Positions 1-11,704 of a stretch of 64,000 nt of DNA are shown one piece after another. The position numbers and the translations under genes are program-made. The stretch is from Zhengitettix transpicula (taxonomy: Eukaryota > Arthropoda > Insecta > Orthoptera > Tetrigidae): the NCBI GenBank assembly GCA_037074705.1, contig CM073595.1:23276501-23340500 (forward strand), written 5' to 3'. Within the stretch, counting starts at the first letter, position 1. Every line of letters begins with the position of its first letter. The notes under the pieces were generated by a model, which was not told the origin of the DNA, did not search any database, and saw only the letters and a program-made list of their open reading frames with translations.

Positions 1-108
1 TTGGGTATGAATAAGAATAAACTCAGGGGTGTTACACTCCTCAGAAAAATTGTTCTGGGGAGCATATGATAGAAAATAGATCCTCCAATACAAGGTATGT
101 AACGATTA

Positions 109-110
<2 letters not shown>

Positions 111-141
<31 letters not shown>
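111..141. repeat. (AT)n microsatellite
   Basis: Pure alternating AT run of about 31 bp. One of about a dozen such runs in the window; several others are direct targets of LTR insertion. Confidence 0.95.
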
Positions 142-145
<4 letters not shown>

Positions 146-717
146 TATATTCACTTGGCTTTCATATTCTTATTTTAAATGAATACATCATAAATACCCA
201 ATAATTTATTCTGTACCAATTAAGCGATTTGGGAGTCTCTAACTAGTCAATTTACGATGTGCTAAAAATTTAACAGCCGGCCAACAGACTTCTTAAGACA
301 TATTCGAACTCTCATCGGGGAAATGATTATGTTCCTTTCCGATTGAAATATATTCAAGCAAAAATCAAATCCATTGTAACATTAACGGACAGTATTATGG
401 AGAAATATTTTGGATACCGTTTGTCTATGTAAAAGAAAACTCAAAATGGCAGAATAGGTTTCAGTCATGCTCTCCCTGAAACATAAAATCCCTAAATTAC
501 TTAGAGAAATATCTTAGAACACGATATATGTTAATAAGTAAATGCCTCGTTAATTAATTGTTTGAAATAAATTATAGTGTTCCGATAAGAAGTGGTTGAT
601 TATATGGTTTTGGAAACCCTGCTCCAAAGACGTGATTTTACTTAAGCTTCCTTTTGTTATGACACATACAGACGCATGCATCGCTTTGTATGGGTTATGA
701 GAAGTTAAATGATAGGA

Positions 718-763
<46 letters not shown>

Positions 764-1850
764 GACGTGTAACTGGCGTGAAGCCAGACCATACATTTAA
801 TATTTTATTGAAAGTTTCTTTATATCCAAAAAGATATTTTTTGGAACCTGAATATATTGGCACGTTATAAAAACAAATTAATACAAAAATTAAACACCAA
901 TGAATAAATTTTTATCATAAAAAGTCCCAAATTTCAGACGAAACAAACTGTTTTTCAGTTTCTCTATTTGTATTGATTTCAATGTCAATGTAGCCTTTAA
1001 ACATGTTCTGTTCGTTTTTTAATTTTATTTGTGCTTTAAGTAAAATTGTCTATACGTTTCTTAAGTGTATATTTCCGCAATTCACTCTCAGCATGCACTT
1101 ATCACACATTCCCTGACTTCTCTGCCTTTAGGAAGGTAAAACGTTGTGTGCTTGTCTCAAGCTCTTCAAAGTCCGTGAGAATTAACGGCTACAGCAATAA
1201 AATTTGACGGACAGTGGTCAAGAAAGACTGGAAAATATTACAGTTCGGTCGCTGCAAGTTTGGTCACCAGGAATGCGTTCTCCTTATCGCACTTACGTAT
1301 GGCTTGTAAATTAAACAATATTGTGGGAAAATACATCATGTGCGTCTTGCTGAAAAAGACCAAAGCGAAACAGTAGGTTGTAATGGAAAGGGTAGACCAC
1401 CCACGATTGAAGTACAGTCGTTTCAAGAGGCTGGGGCTACGTCGGAGCTCACCTTTGTTTTCATTCTACACATATTCCATTTCACGTGTTCGGTGGTAAG
1501 CTGTTTATTACTCACAATTGCAAAAGAAAATACAGATTACTGCAGTTAGGCTCCGAATGTTGTGGTTGACAAGTGCCATCGGACTGAAAGACAAATTGTT
1601 ACAAAATTATACTAGAAAACATTAATAGAAAAACTGAGTACTATGATAGGGTTACATCAGATGCCAAATTTCTGTTGTAACAGTAAATGAGAAATTTATT
1701 TGATTAAAATCGCGAACTTATTCCCTTACCCTCGAATTGAGTGTATGTATATTTTCTGTTGGAATGTAAATGAATGCAATGTGAATAAATTCAAAAATGG
1801 CCAAACAGTCAGAAAAGGTTTAATAATTAACAATTAATGTAATACAATTA
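142..1850. other. Unassigned AT-rich intergenic DNA
   Basis: Contains a second (AT)n run at 721-762. The slightly GC-richer patch at 1230-1500 has short open frames on both strands, but none has a splice context or a recognisable domain. I see no gene here. Confidence 0.5.
721..762. repeat. (AT)n microsatellite
   Basis: Pure 42-bp TA run. Confidence 0.95.
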
Positions 1851-1870
1851 GGACACAATAATAAAACCCT

Positions 1871-1899
1871 GTTTCGTCTCTAATTTTGGACTTCATCAG
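1871..1899 (-). ncRNA. Hammerhead-core-like motif, degenerate
   Basis: On the minus strand CTGATGA (1899-1893) is followed by a short imperfect stem-loop and GAAAC (1875-1871). The two conserved core blocks of a hammerhead ribozyme are intact, but the ACGT that follows GAAA in the better copies is missing, so self-cleavage is doubtful. Probably an old copy of the repeat family described at 37284. Confidence 0.4.
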
Positions 1900-2640
1900 G
1901 AGTAAAAAGTGTCCAAAAACATTTATCTCCACAACCATAACTTTTATTGGCGCAATATTAAAATCTTAAATGAGGAAAATAATTATTTTACAGGAAATAC
2001 TGTATATTCGATCAAACACCAGAGTAATAAATGTAAAAAAATTAACTAACAAATTTAATTAAAATATATTATGCCTAGTTTTCGACACGACATAAAAAAA
2101 TAACATATAAATTATTATTAAAATGAAATTTCATAAATACTTTCCTGTTAAACTGTTAAGAATATAAATGTTTCTCATAAATCTCAGTTACAACAGACAT
2201 TGAAGCAAGACCATGCGTTTCAAAATTTATTAAAAATTATTTTATGTAATATAAAATAATTTTTGGAACATATTAATGAAATATCTTGGAAGCGTTTACA
2301 ACTAAATTATGAGTTTAAATGTTTTACATAATTTTAGATAATTTTTTCAATGCATGAAAAAATATGTTTCCTACGAATGTTAGTATCAGAGTATGCAAAG
2401 CCTTAGAAGGAAAATTAGATCAAATATTCACCATTTTCCTGTTTATCAAATATTTATCAGCTGTCGAAGCCCCAAATTACGGACGAAGCTGAATGAATTA
2501 ATTGGATTGAAAATTATCAAACTTTTTCCGAGCGTTTGCACATTATATTTATTATAGTAATATACATTTAATGACCATTAACGGACCTTTAAAATGGAAA
2601 ACAGTTTTTTATTATTAAAAAAAATATTTAACAGCGCTAC

Positions 2641-2669
2641 GTTTCGGTACAAATTTGCACCCTTTTCAG
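2641..2669 (-). ncRNA. Hammerhead-core-like motif, degenerate
   Basis: The minus strand reads CTGAAAA, then a stem-loop with GGTGC and GTACC arms, then GAAACGTA. The G of CTGANGA is changed to A, so the core is probably dead. It sits next to AT-rich sequence that recurs elsewhere and is best read as a decayed Penelope-like terminus. Confidence 0.35.
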
Positions 2670-2887
2670 ACTGTGGTCCGATTATAAGGTTTTTCTTGAT
2701 GTTATAAATGTTTGTCCTGTTTTGTTAATTACTTGTTAGGTTTCTACTGTTATGGAAAATTAAACTTCTTGAAATGTGTGCTTATACATGTTATTACGAT
2801 TTTTTTAAAATTCAATAAGTCAGTTAACTAAAAATTGTTTAGAAAATGCAAATTTTTAATTTTAAAATAAAGTCATGTTTTTAAAAA

Positions 2888-3345
2888 TTCACATATCAAT
2901 ATCCTATTTACCTCATTTAATATTTTAATTTATAAACAATTTAAAGTATCATTTCAGTCTCAATACAATTTAATCAAGACCGTAAGAAAAAATAAAAACG
3001 GTTAATATTCTGCTCCAAGTGGTGTATAACACAACATTTAAAATTACAAATTAATATGATGTTTGAAAAATTGAGATTTAATATTAATTTTATGTATTTA
3101 CTGTGTTACTGATATATATATATCAAAACGCAGGGTGGTTAAAATCTGTTTTTAAATTCATGCAATTAGTGACACGTAAAAGAAGTAAATAAATTTATCA
3201 GGGTCTTCTATGTTCTTACATAAATTACCCCATCGATTAGGTTCCATAAATGTTCTAATTTATTATAACTATTAAAACAATGGTGTGTCACAATAAAATT
3301 GAATATAGCTGCCCACAAAGAATTTTATCACGTTTTCTTAAAATT
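2888..3345. repeat. Dispersed repeat, copy 1 (pair with 11811-12265)
   Basis: About 450 bp that recurs in the same orientation at 11811-12265 with few differences, including the phrases GCAGGGTGGTTAAAATCTG and GTGTGTCACAA. No open frame survives on either strand, and the class of element is unknown. Both copies lie near hammerhead-like motifs, so a Penelope-like origin is possible but not shown. Confidence 0.8.
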
Positions 3346-3671
3346 AAATATTTTTTTAATCGAAATACGAAAGGAAAGAACTCATCTTTTTTTCGTTCCA
3401 TTTTTCTATTTATTTATTCCAAAATATTGAAACTTGCTATGAAGTCCTCAGCATATTAACATGCATTCTTTTAATATTTATTCGAGTGGAACAAAATGTA
3501 AAGACTTTAGTTCTGTGTTCTGTGTTGTCTCCAAATTACAATTATTATACATTTTATACATATATATATAATTCTCATATGTAATGAAATTTCTCTCTCA
3601 AAAAAAATTAAAGAAATTCTGAATAATTGAAGAAATTTATTAACATTGCCAATTAATTAAATTTCCCAGCT

Positions 3672-4165
3672 CGTTTTAAGAAAGTGGCAGAATTGTGGCA
3701 CTTAATCACGTTTCCTCCGAATGAAAAATATAAATAAATAAATATTCGACAAGGTGAATGTACAAAATCAATAGATTTGCTCCATCCAAACAAATTGTAT
3801 AAAAACGAAGAAAAAAAATAGTTCGAATCATGAATATGTTTTTAGCCTGTCAGTAGTTATGAGGTTTATAAAGTTTGTATTCATAGTCGACGTGATAGAC
3901 GTTCACGTTGCTAGCGCTAGAGATCACTACGGCGCCGTAGAATGGAGTTTAGTTCTGTCCCGTATTAAAAACAATAATGTTAATAGAAAGAAAAGGACAC
4001 GTTTCCCCACGTCACTTTAAGAAAATGAGTGAGTTGCAGCACTTAATCGCGCTTTTTTACAAATAGAAATAAATAAATATTCGACTCTCGTCAATGCATG
4101 TACAAACCCCTAATAGGCTCTATGGAAAAAAATGTATAAAACTGAAAACAAAAAAAATTATGGAC
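3672..4165. repeat. Diverged direct repeat pair around GC palindromes
   Basis: Sequence at 3672-3820 recurs, diverged, at about 4015-4160: 'TTTAAGAAA', then 'CACTTAATC', 'AAATAAATATTCGAC', then 'TGTATAAAAC'. The spacer carries two perfect palindromes, CTAGCGCTAG (3911-3920) and CTACGGCGCCGTAG (3927-3940). No coding potential seen. Confidence 0.55.
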
Positions 4166-4450
4166 ATAAAAACAAGTGCTGTCTGTTGATATTAATGTTT
4201 CACAAGGGATGAAAAATGTTAGACATAACGAAAGGTTTTATAATAAAACACTTCTTAACGGAACACTTATTTATTTAAAACAATTTAATTTATAAAGTGT
4301 TTAAATTAAAAATGTATGCTTGACAATATTTCACTTAAATAATAATTTATTATTAGATCTGTTTATTTATCAATAAAACATAATTAACGACCATTTTAAC
4401 AGAATTTATTAAGTTTCACAATATATTTTATTAATAAAAAATCAACATCG

Positions 4451-4478
4451 TTTTCGGACATGTTTGTAATCTCATCAG
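4451..4478 (-). ncRNA. Hammerhead-core-like motif
   Basis: The minus strand has CTGATGA, a loop with the TTACAAACATGTCC theme of the better copies, and then GAAAAC with one extra A. It is recognisably the same family as the copies at 37-41 kb but decayed in stem II and at the GAAA block. Confidence 0.35.
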
Positions 4479-4860
4479 GTTCACTATGAATGTTATCTGC
4501 TGTGTTTCTACCGTAACAGAAAATATTACAAATTTCTCCTCTCATGTATACAGCTAAAAATATTTACACATTATACAAACCATGATTTTTTTAGCTTAAT
4601 AAAAATGTAAAAATTTCAAGAGGTGAAGGGACCACTACATTTTAAATTTAATATTTGAAAATGAAATATTAAATTTTAAATAAACATATTATATATAAAT
4701 TTTAAAAAAATTGTCATCTGTGTTGTAAAGAACAAACTTATCATAAATTTAAACATTTTTTTCCTTCTTCTAAAAAATTTATCTAAAAAGAAAACCAACA
4801 ATTTCATTTGAAAACCAAAGGAAAAACCACAGTATATTTCTGTTATAAATGTTTTTAGGA

Positions 4861-5110
4861 ACACTATAATATTTAAAATAAAATCATAAATTTTTTACAC
4901 TTTCAATTTAATAATAAATGTTACCAATCATAAAGTAATTTTTCTGAAACCTCCACGTTACAAGTTTATAGCATTAAAATAAAAATATATCAAAACATAA
5001 AAATAATGGATTCTAAAAGTCACTTAATTTTCAGGTACCAATACGTGAATTTAGTTAAATATATTGTGTACATTATATGAATCATTAAGTTAAATATTAA
5101 TGCTTTCATT
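4861..5110. repeat. Dispersed repeat, copy without LTR (empty site)
   Basis: This 250-bp segment is paralogous to 5761-5951 plus 6911-6950. The shared text includes 'TTTAATAATAAATGTTA', 'CAATCATAAAGTAATTTTT', 'AAAAGTCACTTAAT' and 'TTATATGAATCATTAAGT'. It shows the sequence uninterrupted where the other copy carries a solo LTR, so it serves as an empty-site control. Confidence 0.75.
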
Positions 5111-5760
5111 TCGTTAAGGGTGAACTATCGGAATTGATGACTTTTTTGTTTTTTAAATATTCAAATAGTATCTTTAAAAATTATCTTTAATATTGCCAGA
5201 ATTGCCTTTTAAAGACAACGATGATTTTTCGGGAAATATACTTCCTTGGAAAAAAATTATTCCACGAACACGTGCAAGCACGCTAATTGTCCTAAAACAT
5301 GCAGCTGTACGAAGAGCCAGTTGGTTGACATTCCATAAATTTTGAAGATCTGTTTTTGTTATAGGTTACTTTATTTTGAAAAATAAATATAATTTTGTTA
5401 TATATTATGCATGTCCTTTCAATAAAAACACGGGAGGCAAGTCATATTGAGAAAATCTGCCGAATCTCGTCAATAACCTGGGAGAAGCTATTTTCCTTTT
5501 ACAGACAATCAGAGTCAAAATAATATTCCTACGTTTTGCATTTGACTGAGTTTGCTTAATTTTTTTTTGCGCTCCATTTAATTGCTTACACAAGTATTTT
5601 GTCCTGGCTAAATAATACTTCATACAATGATTTTGCTTCTATATACAACACTTGTAAAAAAATTATTTCTTGGTAAGAATGAAAGCTGCCAGATTACGAA
5701 TGAGAAATTGCCAGCTTGTTTTCTGTCAGATGCAGGATACGTTTCACGAACGTCTAAAAC
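5111..5760. other. Unassigned AT-rich intergenic DNA
   Basis: No coding exon, RNA gene or repeat class recognised. The 72-codon minus-strand open frame at 5405-5623 has no domain or splice context and is not called. Confidence 0.45.
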
Positions 5761-5951
5761 ACTACAATAATTAAAATTAAATCATAATTTTTCAACACTT
5801 TCGATTTAATAATAAATGTTAACAATCATAAAGTAATTTTTTTAAAAACATCCAAGTTACAAATTTATACCAATAAAATGTTTAAATCAAAATATAAAAA
5901 TTATGGGTTATAAAAGTCACTTAATATAAATATTAATTTAGTAAAATATAT

Positions 5952-6910
5952 TGTAATACTAATTAGAGGTCATTAATGATTTTAAATAATTGGATAGTTA
6001 TGATAGATTGTTAGCGGTACCAATCTTCAAAGACAACAATGTGTAAGTGGGCTTTGTTTGAGCTGCGAGCACTTTCTGGAAGGCAGTCGGTCTGGTGTTG
6101 TGGTCGGGTGAGGCAGTCAACATTTGAGAGCGGACAACGAACAGCGTGGCCAGCGTATAGAACAAACCGAGAAGGTTACAAGTTTTAGAGTTTGAGTATA
6201 AAGTTTGGACAGCGAGATACTTTGTAATACTGCAAAGAGTAACCTAATAATCAGCGCCACATTAAATTTTCTACGAGTACCAAGACCATCATCAGCTTCC
6301 ACATAGAGACAGTTTTGCAACGATCTGTCTAACTAATAATCCGGAGGGAGCAGCAGTTCCAGTTCCCAGAGGAGAAACTCCAAAGCTACGACCGTGTTTT
6401 GTACAATCAAGTGTAGAGTCAGTGATTCATGGCCGTTTTAGTGAGAAGTGTGAGGTGAATCCGAGCCCAGGAGAGCTAAGTCTGGTACCAGCCAAATATT
6501 TTGTAAGTAGAAACAAATTTAATTAAGTTTTTGTTACGATAATTAAAGGTATTCGTCAGATTTTGTTTTGATTGTTTAACTTCTTAGTTTGTAAATTCTA
6601 TGATTGTGTAACGTAAATATAAAGGTTGATTCTTTACTTAGCAGGCCCAGATAAATGACCCTGAGAAAAGAGTTATAAAATCTCTAAACATTGAAAACGT
6701 TAAATGTAATTAATCTCATTTAAAATGTTATAAATTTTTATTGAATAAAAGTAAATTGTATTGTAAAATTTAAAGAATGTTGTAATTATTACTCGATCCT
6801 TCGCTTTAAAATAAAATAAATGGTTTCATAAACGAACTATAAAAAAATTCAAATTAATTGTTTAATAAATCATTGAGTTTTGTTTAATTAATATCCGTTT
6901 ATTCATTACA
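5952..6910 (+). mobile_element. Solo LTR, TGTAAT...ATTACA family, copy a
   Basis: A 959-bp block starts TGTAATACTAATTAGAGG and ends TTTATTCATTACA, flanked on both sides by ATAT, a 4-bp target duplication. It has TG...CA ends, a GC-richer middle at about 6040-6490 and no internal coding region, so it is a solo LTR left by recombination between two LTRs. Related copies are at 21924, 23369, 25509, 27896 and 29694. The 4-bp ATAT target resembles that of the 17.6/297 group of Ty3-type elements; the family assignment is inference. Confidence 0.85.
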
Positions 6911-7680
6911 ATATCTTATATATTATATGAATCATTAAGTGACTTCCTCTTCCTTGTTAGCCAATTGTTCCTTTCAGTAATATGTAATCAAGAAGCTACA
7001 GTTTTAATTGACGGGAATTGAGAAATTCGAAGTGATTTCCATTTCTATAGTCATCAAGTGTTATCAACAACTACAGCTGACGTGCTGCTACGAAACGGTT
7101 AAAAGTAAAGTGAATGCTTTGCATTGAAATGTAATTTTGTAAGTTATATTTCTTCAGGAGAAAAGAATTCCTAATGAACTTCCTCGTACGGTTCCTGATT
7201 TGATTCTTCCGCCCTGACATGCAAGCAACGATGTCAATCATTCACAGAGTCAACCTTAGCTTTCCTTCTTCCGCGTTCAGGATTGAACGCCTTCTACGGA
7301 AAATCTCATTCGTTTAACATCGATACCGACATTTTATTGTTCGTTGATTACGATACTAAGGATTTATGTAGTCGCGGTTGGAACCCATAGGTTTTTTTTA
7401 AAAAAAAAAAAGTATCGATAGCACTAACAAAGTCACTGTTTCAATTGAAAAATACAAAACTGATCATAGCCGATAGGAACAGAAAAATATAAGAATAATT
7501 TACACTAGAAGTGCTTTGAGAACGAGGAACTGTCGTGTCCAACAATCATTGAGTAGTGACAACATTATTTGGAGAAATGCTCGATTACGTACGGCGTTTT
7601 GATTTAAAACTGACTGAGGAACGGAAAATGTAACGCGTTCTTAAACCACAAAACATATGCTGTATTTCCTCATTTAAGTA
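6911..7680. other. Flank of LTR copy a and unassigned DNA
   Basis: The first 40 bp continue the dispersed repeat interrupted by the LTR. The rest is AT-rich without recognisable genes. Confidence 0.4.
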
Positions 7681-7880
7681 ACAAGACCTTGAATAAAGCA
7701 TTGCATTCGGTGAATCTTACTTTGCCTATAAATAAACTAAAATCTTTTAGTAATTCAGACTCTTTGCTAAATTGGTTTTGCAAGTTGACTCACAGAGTTG
7801 AATACTCTAAATTTAAAATCTTAATGTCCTGCGGCACTGACGAACTTTCTATGGCTCCTCAAGGCTGCCATCCAGGTTAA
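7680..7880 (+). pseudogene. Jockey-like LINE reverse transcriptase fragment
   Basis: The plus-strand frame reads LNKALHSVNLTLPINKLKS, then SLLNWF, and ends in a PQG motif. This matches the palm of jockey/CR1-type non-LTR reverse transcriptases, where a D-x-KAFDSV block precedes L-x-KL, SLLxWF and VPQG. Only this block survives; the flanks have stops, and the first catalytic Asp position is altered. A dead 5'- and 3'-truncated copy. Confidence 0.7.
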
Positions 7881-8268
7881 CTTTATTCATTCATGATTTT
7901 GTCATTAAATAATATTTTTTCTGAGATTATGTAATAATTTTTAAGTATATACCTTTCAGATTTTCAAAATTCGATGCAACATTTTATCGGAGTAATAATA
8001 ACGATAAATGGGCAACGGATCAGTCGATCTAAAGCAGTTAATGCAGACACAGTTGATGGTACAACTCCGACTGTTGTTAATTCTATAAAAGACGTAAGAG
8101 TAATTTTGTGAACATGAAATGAAATTTAATGAACCCACTGAAAACGTCGTGAAGAAAATATTTATAAGTTTTGGGATCAGTAGAGAGGACATGCCGCGAA
8201 TTAAATACAGTTTCAGATACTAATTACACCATTTTATATCGTCGTATATAATAAAAAAATATATTTAA

Positions 8269-9330
8269 TCAAATTCATCCTTTAATAACACGTAATATGA
8301 AAATAATAAATATAAAAAAGTACTTAAACAATTTATGATATTACCGTACTGCGGTAAAATAAGTGAAAAATTAAAGATTATTAGTTTTTAGCCATTTTTA
8401 AAATAAATACAAAACTTTAATTTATAAACAGGGGTAAAGACAAAATTTAAAAAAAACATAATCTCATATCAAATTTATTGTGGTCTACGTAATTGAGGAA
8501 AATGTTACATAGGGCAAACTAAACGAGCATCTGATTGAAAGAATACAAAAGCAATTACAAAACATGAAATCATAATGTTGTTCGAAATAAAACCATGAAT
8601 ATGATTGGAATAATGTTTAAATTTTAGGCATTGAACAAAATTTATTAAAACGTAATTTATCATAAACACTACATATTAATACACATTTAAACACACCAAA
8701 TTCACACAATGATACCACAAAATTAAGTAATATTTACGAACCATTATTTTTAGTTTTAATTTGAAAAAATTTAAGTTCATATTTACTTTGATTACAGTCA
8801 TCAAATTAATCCTTTAATAATATGTAGTACAAAAATGATAAGTACGTAAAAAATTTATGATATAACCGTTCTATGGTAAAATAAGTGAAAAAGTAAAAAT
8901 TATATTAACAAATACAAGTTTGATTGCCATTTTTAAAATCAATAGCACACTTAAATTTACAAACAGAGGTAAAGACAAAATTAAAAGAACATAATGTCAT
9001 ATCAAATTTATTTTGGTCTACATTATTGTGGAAAATGTTACATAGGGCAAACTAAACGAGCTCCTGAAACTAGACTGAAAGAACATAAGTAATCACAAAA
9101 CATGAAATCAATGTTTTCCACCATACAAACATTAAAATGAATATGATTGGAATAATGTTGAAATTTTAGACATTGAACTAAAATTTATTAAAATGTAATT
9201 TATCAGAAATGCTACATTCACAAAGTGATATCATAAAATTTAAGTAATATATATGATCCATTGTTTTTTAATTTTAATTTGATAAAATTTAGGTTCATAT
9301 TTACTTTAAGACTGGTAACATTTATAATTT
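8269..9330 (+). repeat. Tandem duplication, ~535-bp unit, Penelope-like
   Basis: Two diverged copies (about 8269-8803 and 8804-9330) share 'AATTCATCCTTTAATAA'-like starts, 'GGTAAAATAAGTGAAAAA', 'ATGTTACATAGGGCAAACTA' and the GAATATGATTGGAATAATGTT block. The second copy retains the more readable GIY-YIG-type frame. Confidence 0.75.
9000..9230 (+). pseudogene. Penelope-like GIY-YIG endonuclease fragment
   Basis: The plus-strand frame gives YCGKCYIGQTKR, then ETRLKEHK, then after a broken stretch EYDWNNVEILDIE. The YIGQT-R...R-x-EH pattern followed by a DW-NV-IL block is typical of the GIY-YIG endonuclease domain that ends Penelope-like retroelement proteins. Stops and frameshifts show it is dead, and the first GIY motif is unrecognisable. 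A diverged tandem copy lies about 535 bp upstream. The hammerhead-like motif at 9505 follows in the same orientation, as expected for a Penelope-like 3' terminus. Confidence 0.7.
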
Positions 9331-9504
9331 TAAAAAAAATTGCAAGAATGTTGAGAAATTATGACTTGATTTCAATATATTGTTTTTCATTTCAAGATAT
9401 AAGAATAATAAGAAGAAAATGTTGTAATTAAGTGACTTAAAATATTGTTTGTTCTTTTCAGCATGTATAACAAAGAAAATTGTCACCGCAGATTAGGTTT
9501 AAAC

Positions 9505-9536
9505 CTGATGAATGTACAAAAAGTTACTGAAACGTC
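9505..9536 (+). ncRNA. Hammerhead-ribozyme-like motif downstream of Penelope EN
   Basis: Plus strand: AAAC, then CTGATGA (9505-9511), an imperfect stem II with GTAC and GTTAC arms, GAAAC (9529-9533), GTC as candidate cleavage triplet, then GTT pairing with AAC upstream (stem I). Stem III is reduced to ACGT. Small hammerhead variants with almost no stem III are known from Penelope-like elements; here the linkage to a GIY-YIG fragment 280 bp upstream is visible directly. Confidence 0.6.
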
Positions 9537-10440
9537 GTTGTTATGTTGAATAATTTTTTTAAAATGTCTGTAAATTTATTTCATGTAATTAATATGTAAT
9601 ACTGGTGTTCAATTCTTTTGTTGTTTTTTTACAGACAAGTATGATATGAAGATTGACAACTTTTAAAAAAAATTGTGCAATATTTTAGCCATGAAGTAAA
9701 GGTTAAGGGATGAATTTTATGACTATAAAAAATGGTGTAATTTATATTTGAACGTCAGTCCACGGTAACCTTTCATTAATTTAGATTTTTATAAACTGTA
9801 TAGTTGTTATTTGTCAGAGCTTTCGTGCACCGTTTTTAATGTATGCAGTAAACGTCTCAAATCCTTGAACTATAAATGGATCTCTAACTCTGAATTAAAT
9901 TAAATTAATTTATAAACATGTTAATATTTTTTATTATTGACATTCAATGTTCTTTAAAGAATAGACAACGGGTCAATTGTTTATTACAACCCAACGTTTC
10001 AGCCCCTTGATAAACCGAGTACCATTTAATAAATCAACACACTCCAATTTTTAATTTAACGTATACAAATAATCATCGAAAATGAAATATTAATAGTTAT
10101 ACTTTCTGCATTGAGATATTAAAATTCCCTTGTCTAAAGTTTAATGGTTTGAGGAAAAACTGTGTGAAATTTAAGTTTTAGTTAAGTCGTCTTCCCAGTT
10201 TTTATTAAGTGATTGTTTTATTTTTTTGTATTTGTACAAATTTTCTGTATGGAATATAAATGAATATGTTGAATCTGAATCATTAAACCCGGATGAAGAG
10301 AAACGAATTCACGTAGCCAGCGCAAATGATTTTTTTGAAACGTCGATAGGTTTGAACGGTGCGCCGCCGTTCCCATGCCGTTCGATACGGTACACGTCAC
10401 AGGAATGACGTTTCATTCATAAATTCTGATACTTAAATAA
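9537..10440. other. Unassigned DNA; no gene seen
   Basis: AT-rich to about 10200. From 10226 to 10408 both strands carry 60-codon open frames of no recognisable family. A degenerate GAAACGTTGGG-type element end may lie near 9990 on the minus strand. Confidence 0.4.
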
Positions 10441-10447
10441 TAACCAG

Positions 10448-10800
10448 TTGGAGGTCGTCGTCATAGTTTTTGTTGGAAGACGCCCTTCGCCTGCCTATTG
10501 TCTTGGAGAAATGAATGTAAACAATGGCGGGTGCGAGGGCGGACCTCACGTAGCCATACTCACACACACACACACGCACGCACACGAGGAACACGCGTTT
10601 TCCAGCACACCGCACGAGGAAGGAAGCGGACATAATTTCCGGAGTTTTCCTGGAAAGCGGGGAAGTGCGACTGCATCGATTTCCCCGAAAGCGCCAGGTT
10701 CGCGCTCCTGCGCACTCCGTTCCCGGAAAACTCCCTCGAAACCTGCGTTCCGCGAACAAAACCCTTCTCCTTCTCGCGTGCAAAACAAATCGTAGTATCG
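10448..10800. promoter_or_regulatory. GC-rich island with four STAT-type TTCN3GAA sites
   Basis: This patch is much richer in G, C and CpG than its surroundings and contains a (CA)n run near 10559-10584. Four TTCNNNGAA motifs occur in 110 bp: TTCCTGGAA (10647-10655), TTCCCCGAA (10681-10689), TTCCCGGAA (10720-10728) and TTCCGCGAA (10748-10756). TTCNNNGAA is the known binding core of insect Stat92E. I infer a promoter or enhancer. The overlapping open frames on both strands look like by-products of base composition. Confidence 0.5.
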
Positions 10801-11390
10801 TCAACTCTCTAAAGAGGGGGGAAAAGTCGTATTACATTTGTCGGAAGTATCTTATCGCACATTCTTTCGTCATACGTTTCACAAGCCAACGCAACCCCCC
10901 TCTCTCTTATCTTACACGTAAATTAAAACTAATAGATTTCAGCCCTCACCATATATATCTTACACAAGAAAATATCCATGCTTCACTGTGGTGTCATTAT
11001 GTATGTATATAATAACTGCGATTGGGATCGATACCGGTGGCAGTCTAAAACAAATATATAGACAAAAGTATTACAAATAAAACAATTTTGAAAGAAGAAG
11101 AAAAAAAATAATAAACTAAGTCTTAGAAACTTGCCCTGAAAATTTATTCACTCCCCCCCCCCACACACACTTCACTTCACTACAGAAAAATATAGACGTA
11201 AACTTATTTAAATTACATAATAATAATAAATATACTTCACTTCACTAATTTATTTATATTTTTCTTATAAATACCTTACGTCCAAAAACATCACTTAATA
11301 GCTCCCTCACTTGGTTATAGTCTCTCCTTCCTATCTGATAAATTTCGGTAAATCGGTAAAATTTACAGCACTTAAATTATTTTTAGAGAA

Positions 11391-11393
<3 letters not shown>

Positions 11394-11436
<43 letters not shown>
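11394..11436. repeat. (AT)n microsatellite
   Basis: AT run ending the first copy of the internal 120-bp duplication. Confidence 0.9.
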
Positions 11437-11443
<7 letters not shown>

Positions 11444-11512
11444 CTCTCCTTCCTATCTGATAAATTTCGGCAAATCGGTAAAATTTATAGCACTTAAATT
11501 ATTTTTATAGAA

Positions 11513-11516
<4 letters not shown>

Positions 11517-11566
<50 letters not shown>
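11517..11566. repeat. (AT)n microsatellite
   Basis: AT run ending the second copy of the internal 120-bp duplication. Confidence 0.9.
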
Positions 11567-11568
<2 letters not shown>

Positions 11569-11701
11569 AAGGAGTGTGTATATTTTTCTTTAGTGAAGTG
11601 AAGTGTGGGGGGAGTGAATAAATTTTCAGGACATATTTCTAAGACTTATTTTATTATTATTTTTATTTTCTTTCAGAATTGTTTTATTTCTAATACTTTT
11701 G

Positions 11702-11704
<3 letters not shown>

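Noticed and set aside
550..792. 80-codon frame with YIYIYI run
   Set aside because: Translation of an (AT)n microsatellite; the same holds for similar frames at 11626, 26261 and 53242-53494.
10433..11012. Overlapping 80-123-codon open frames on both strands of the GC island
   Set aside because: All arise from GC-rich, stop-poor composition; no domain, no splice support, and several frames are open at once.
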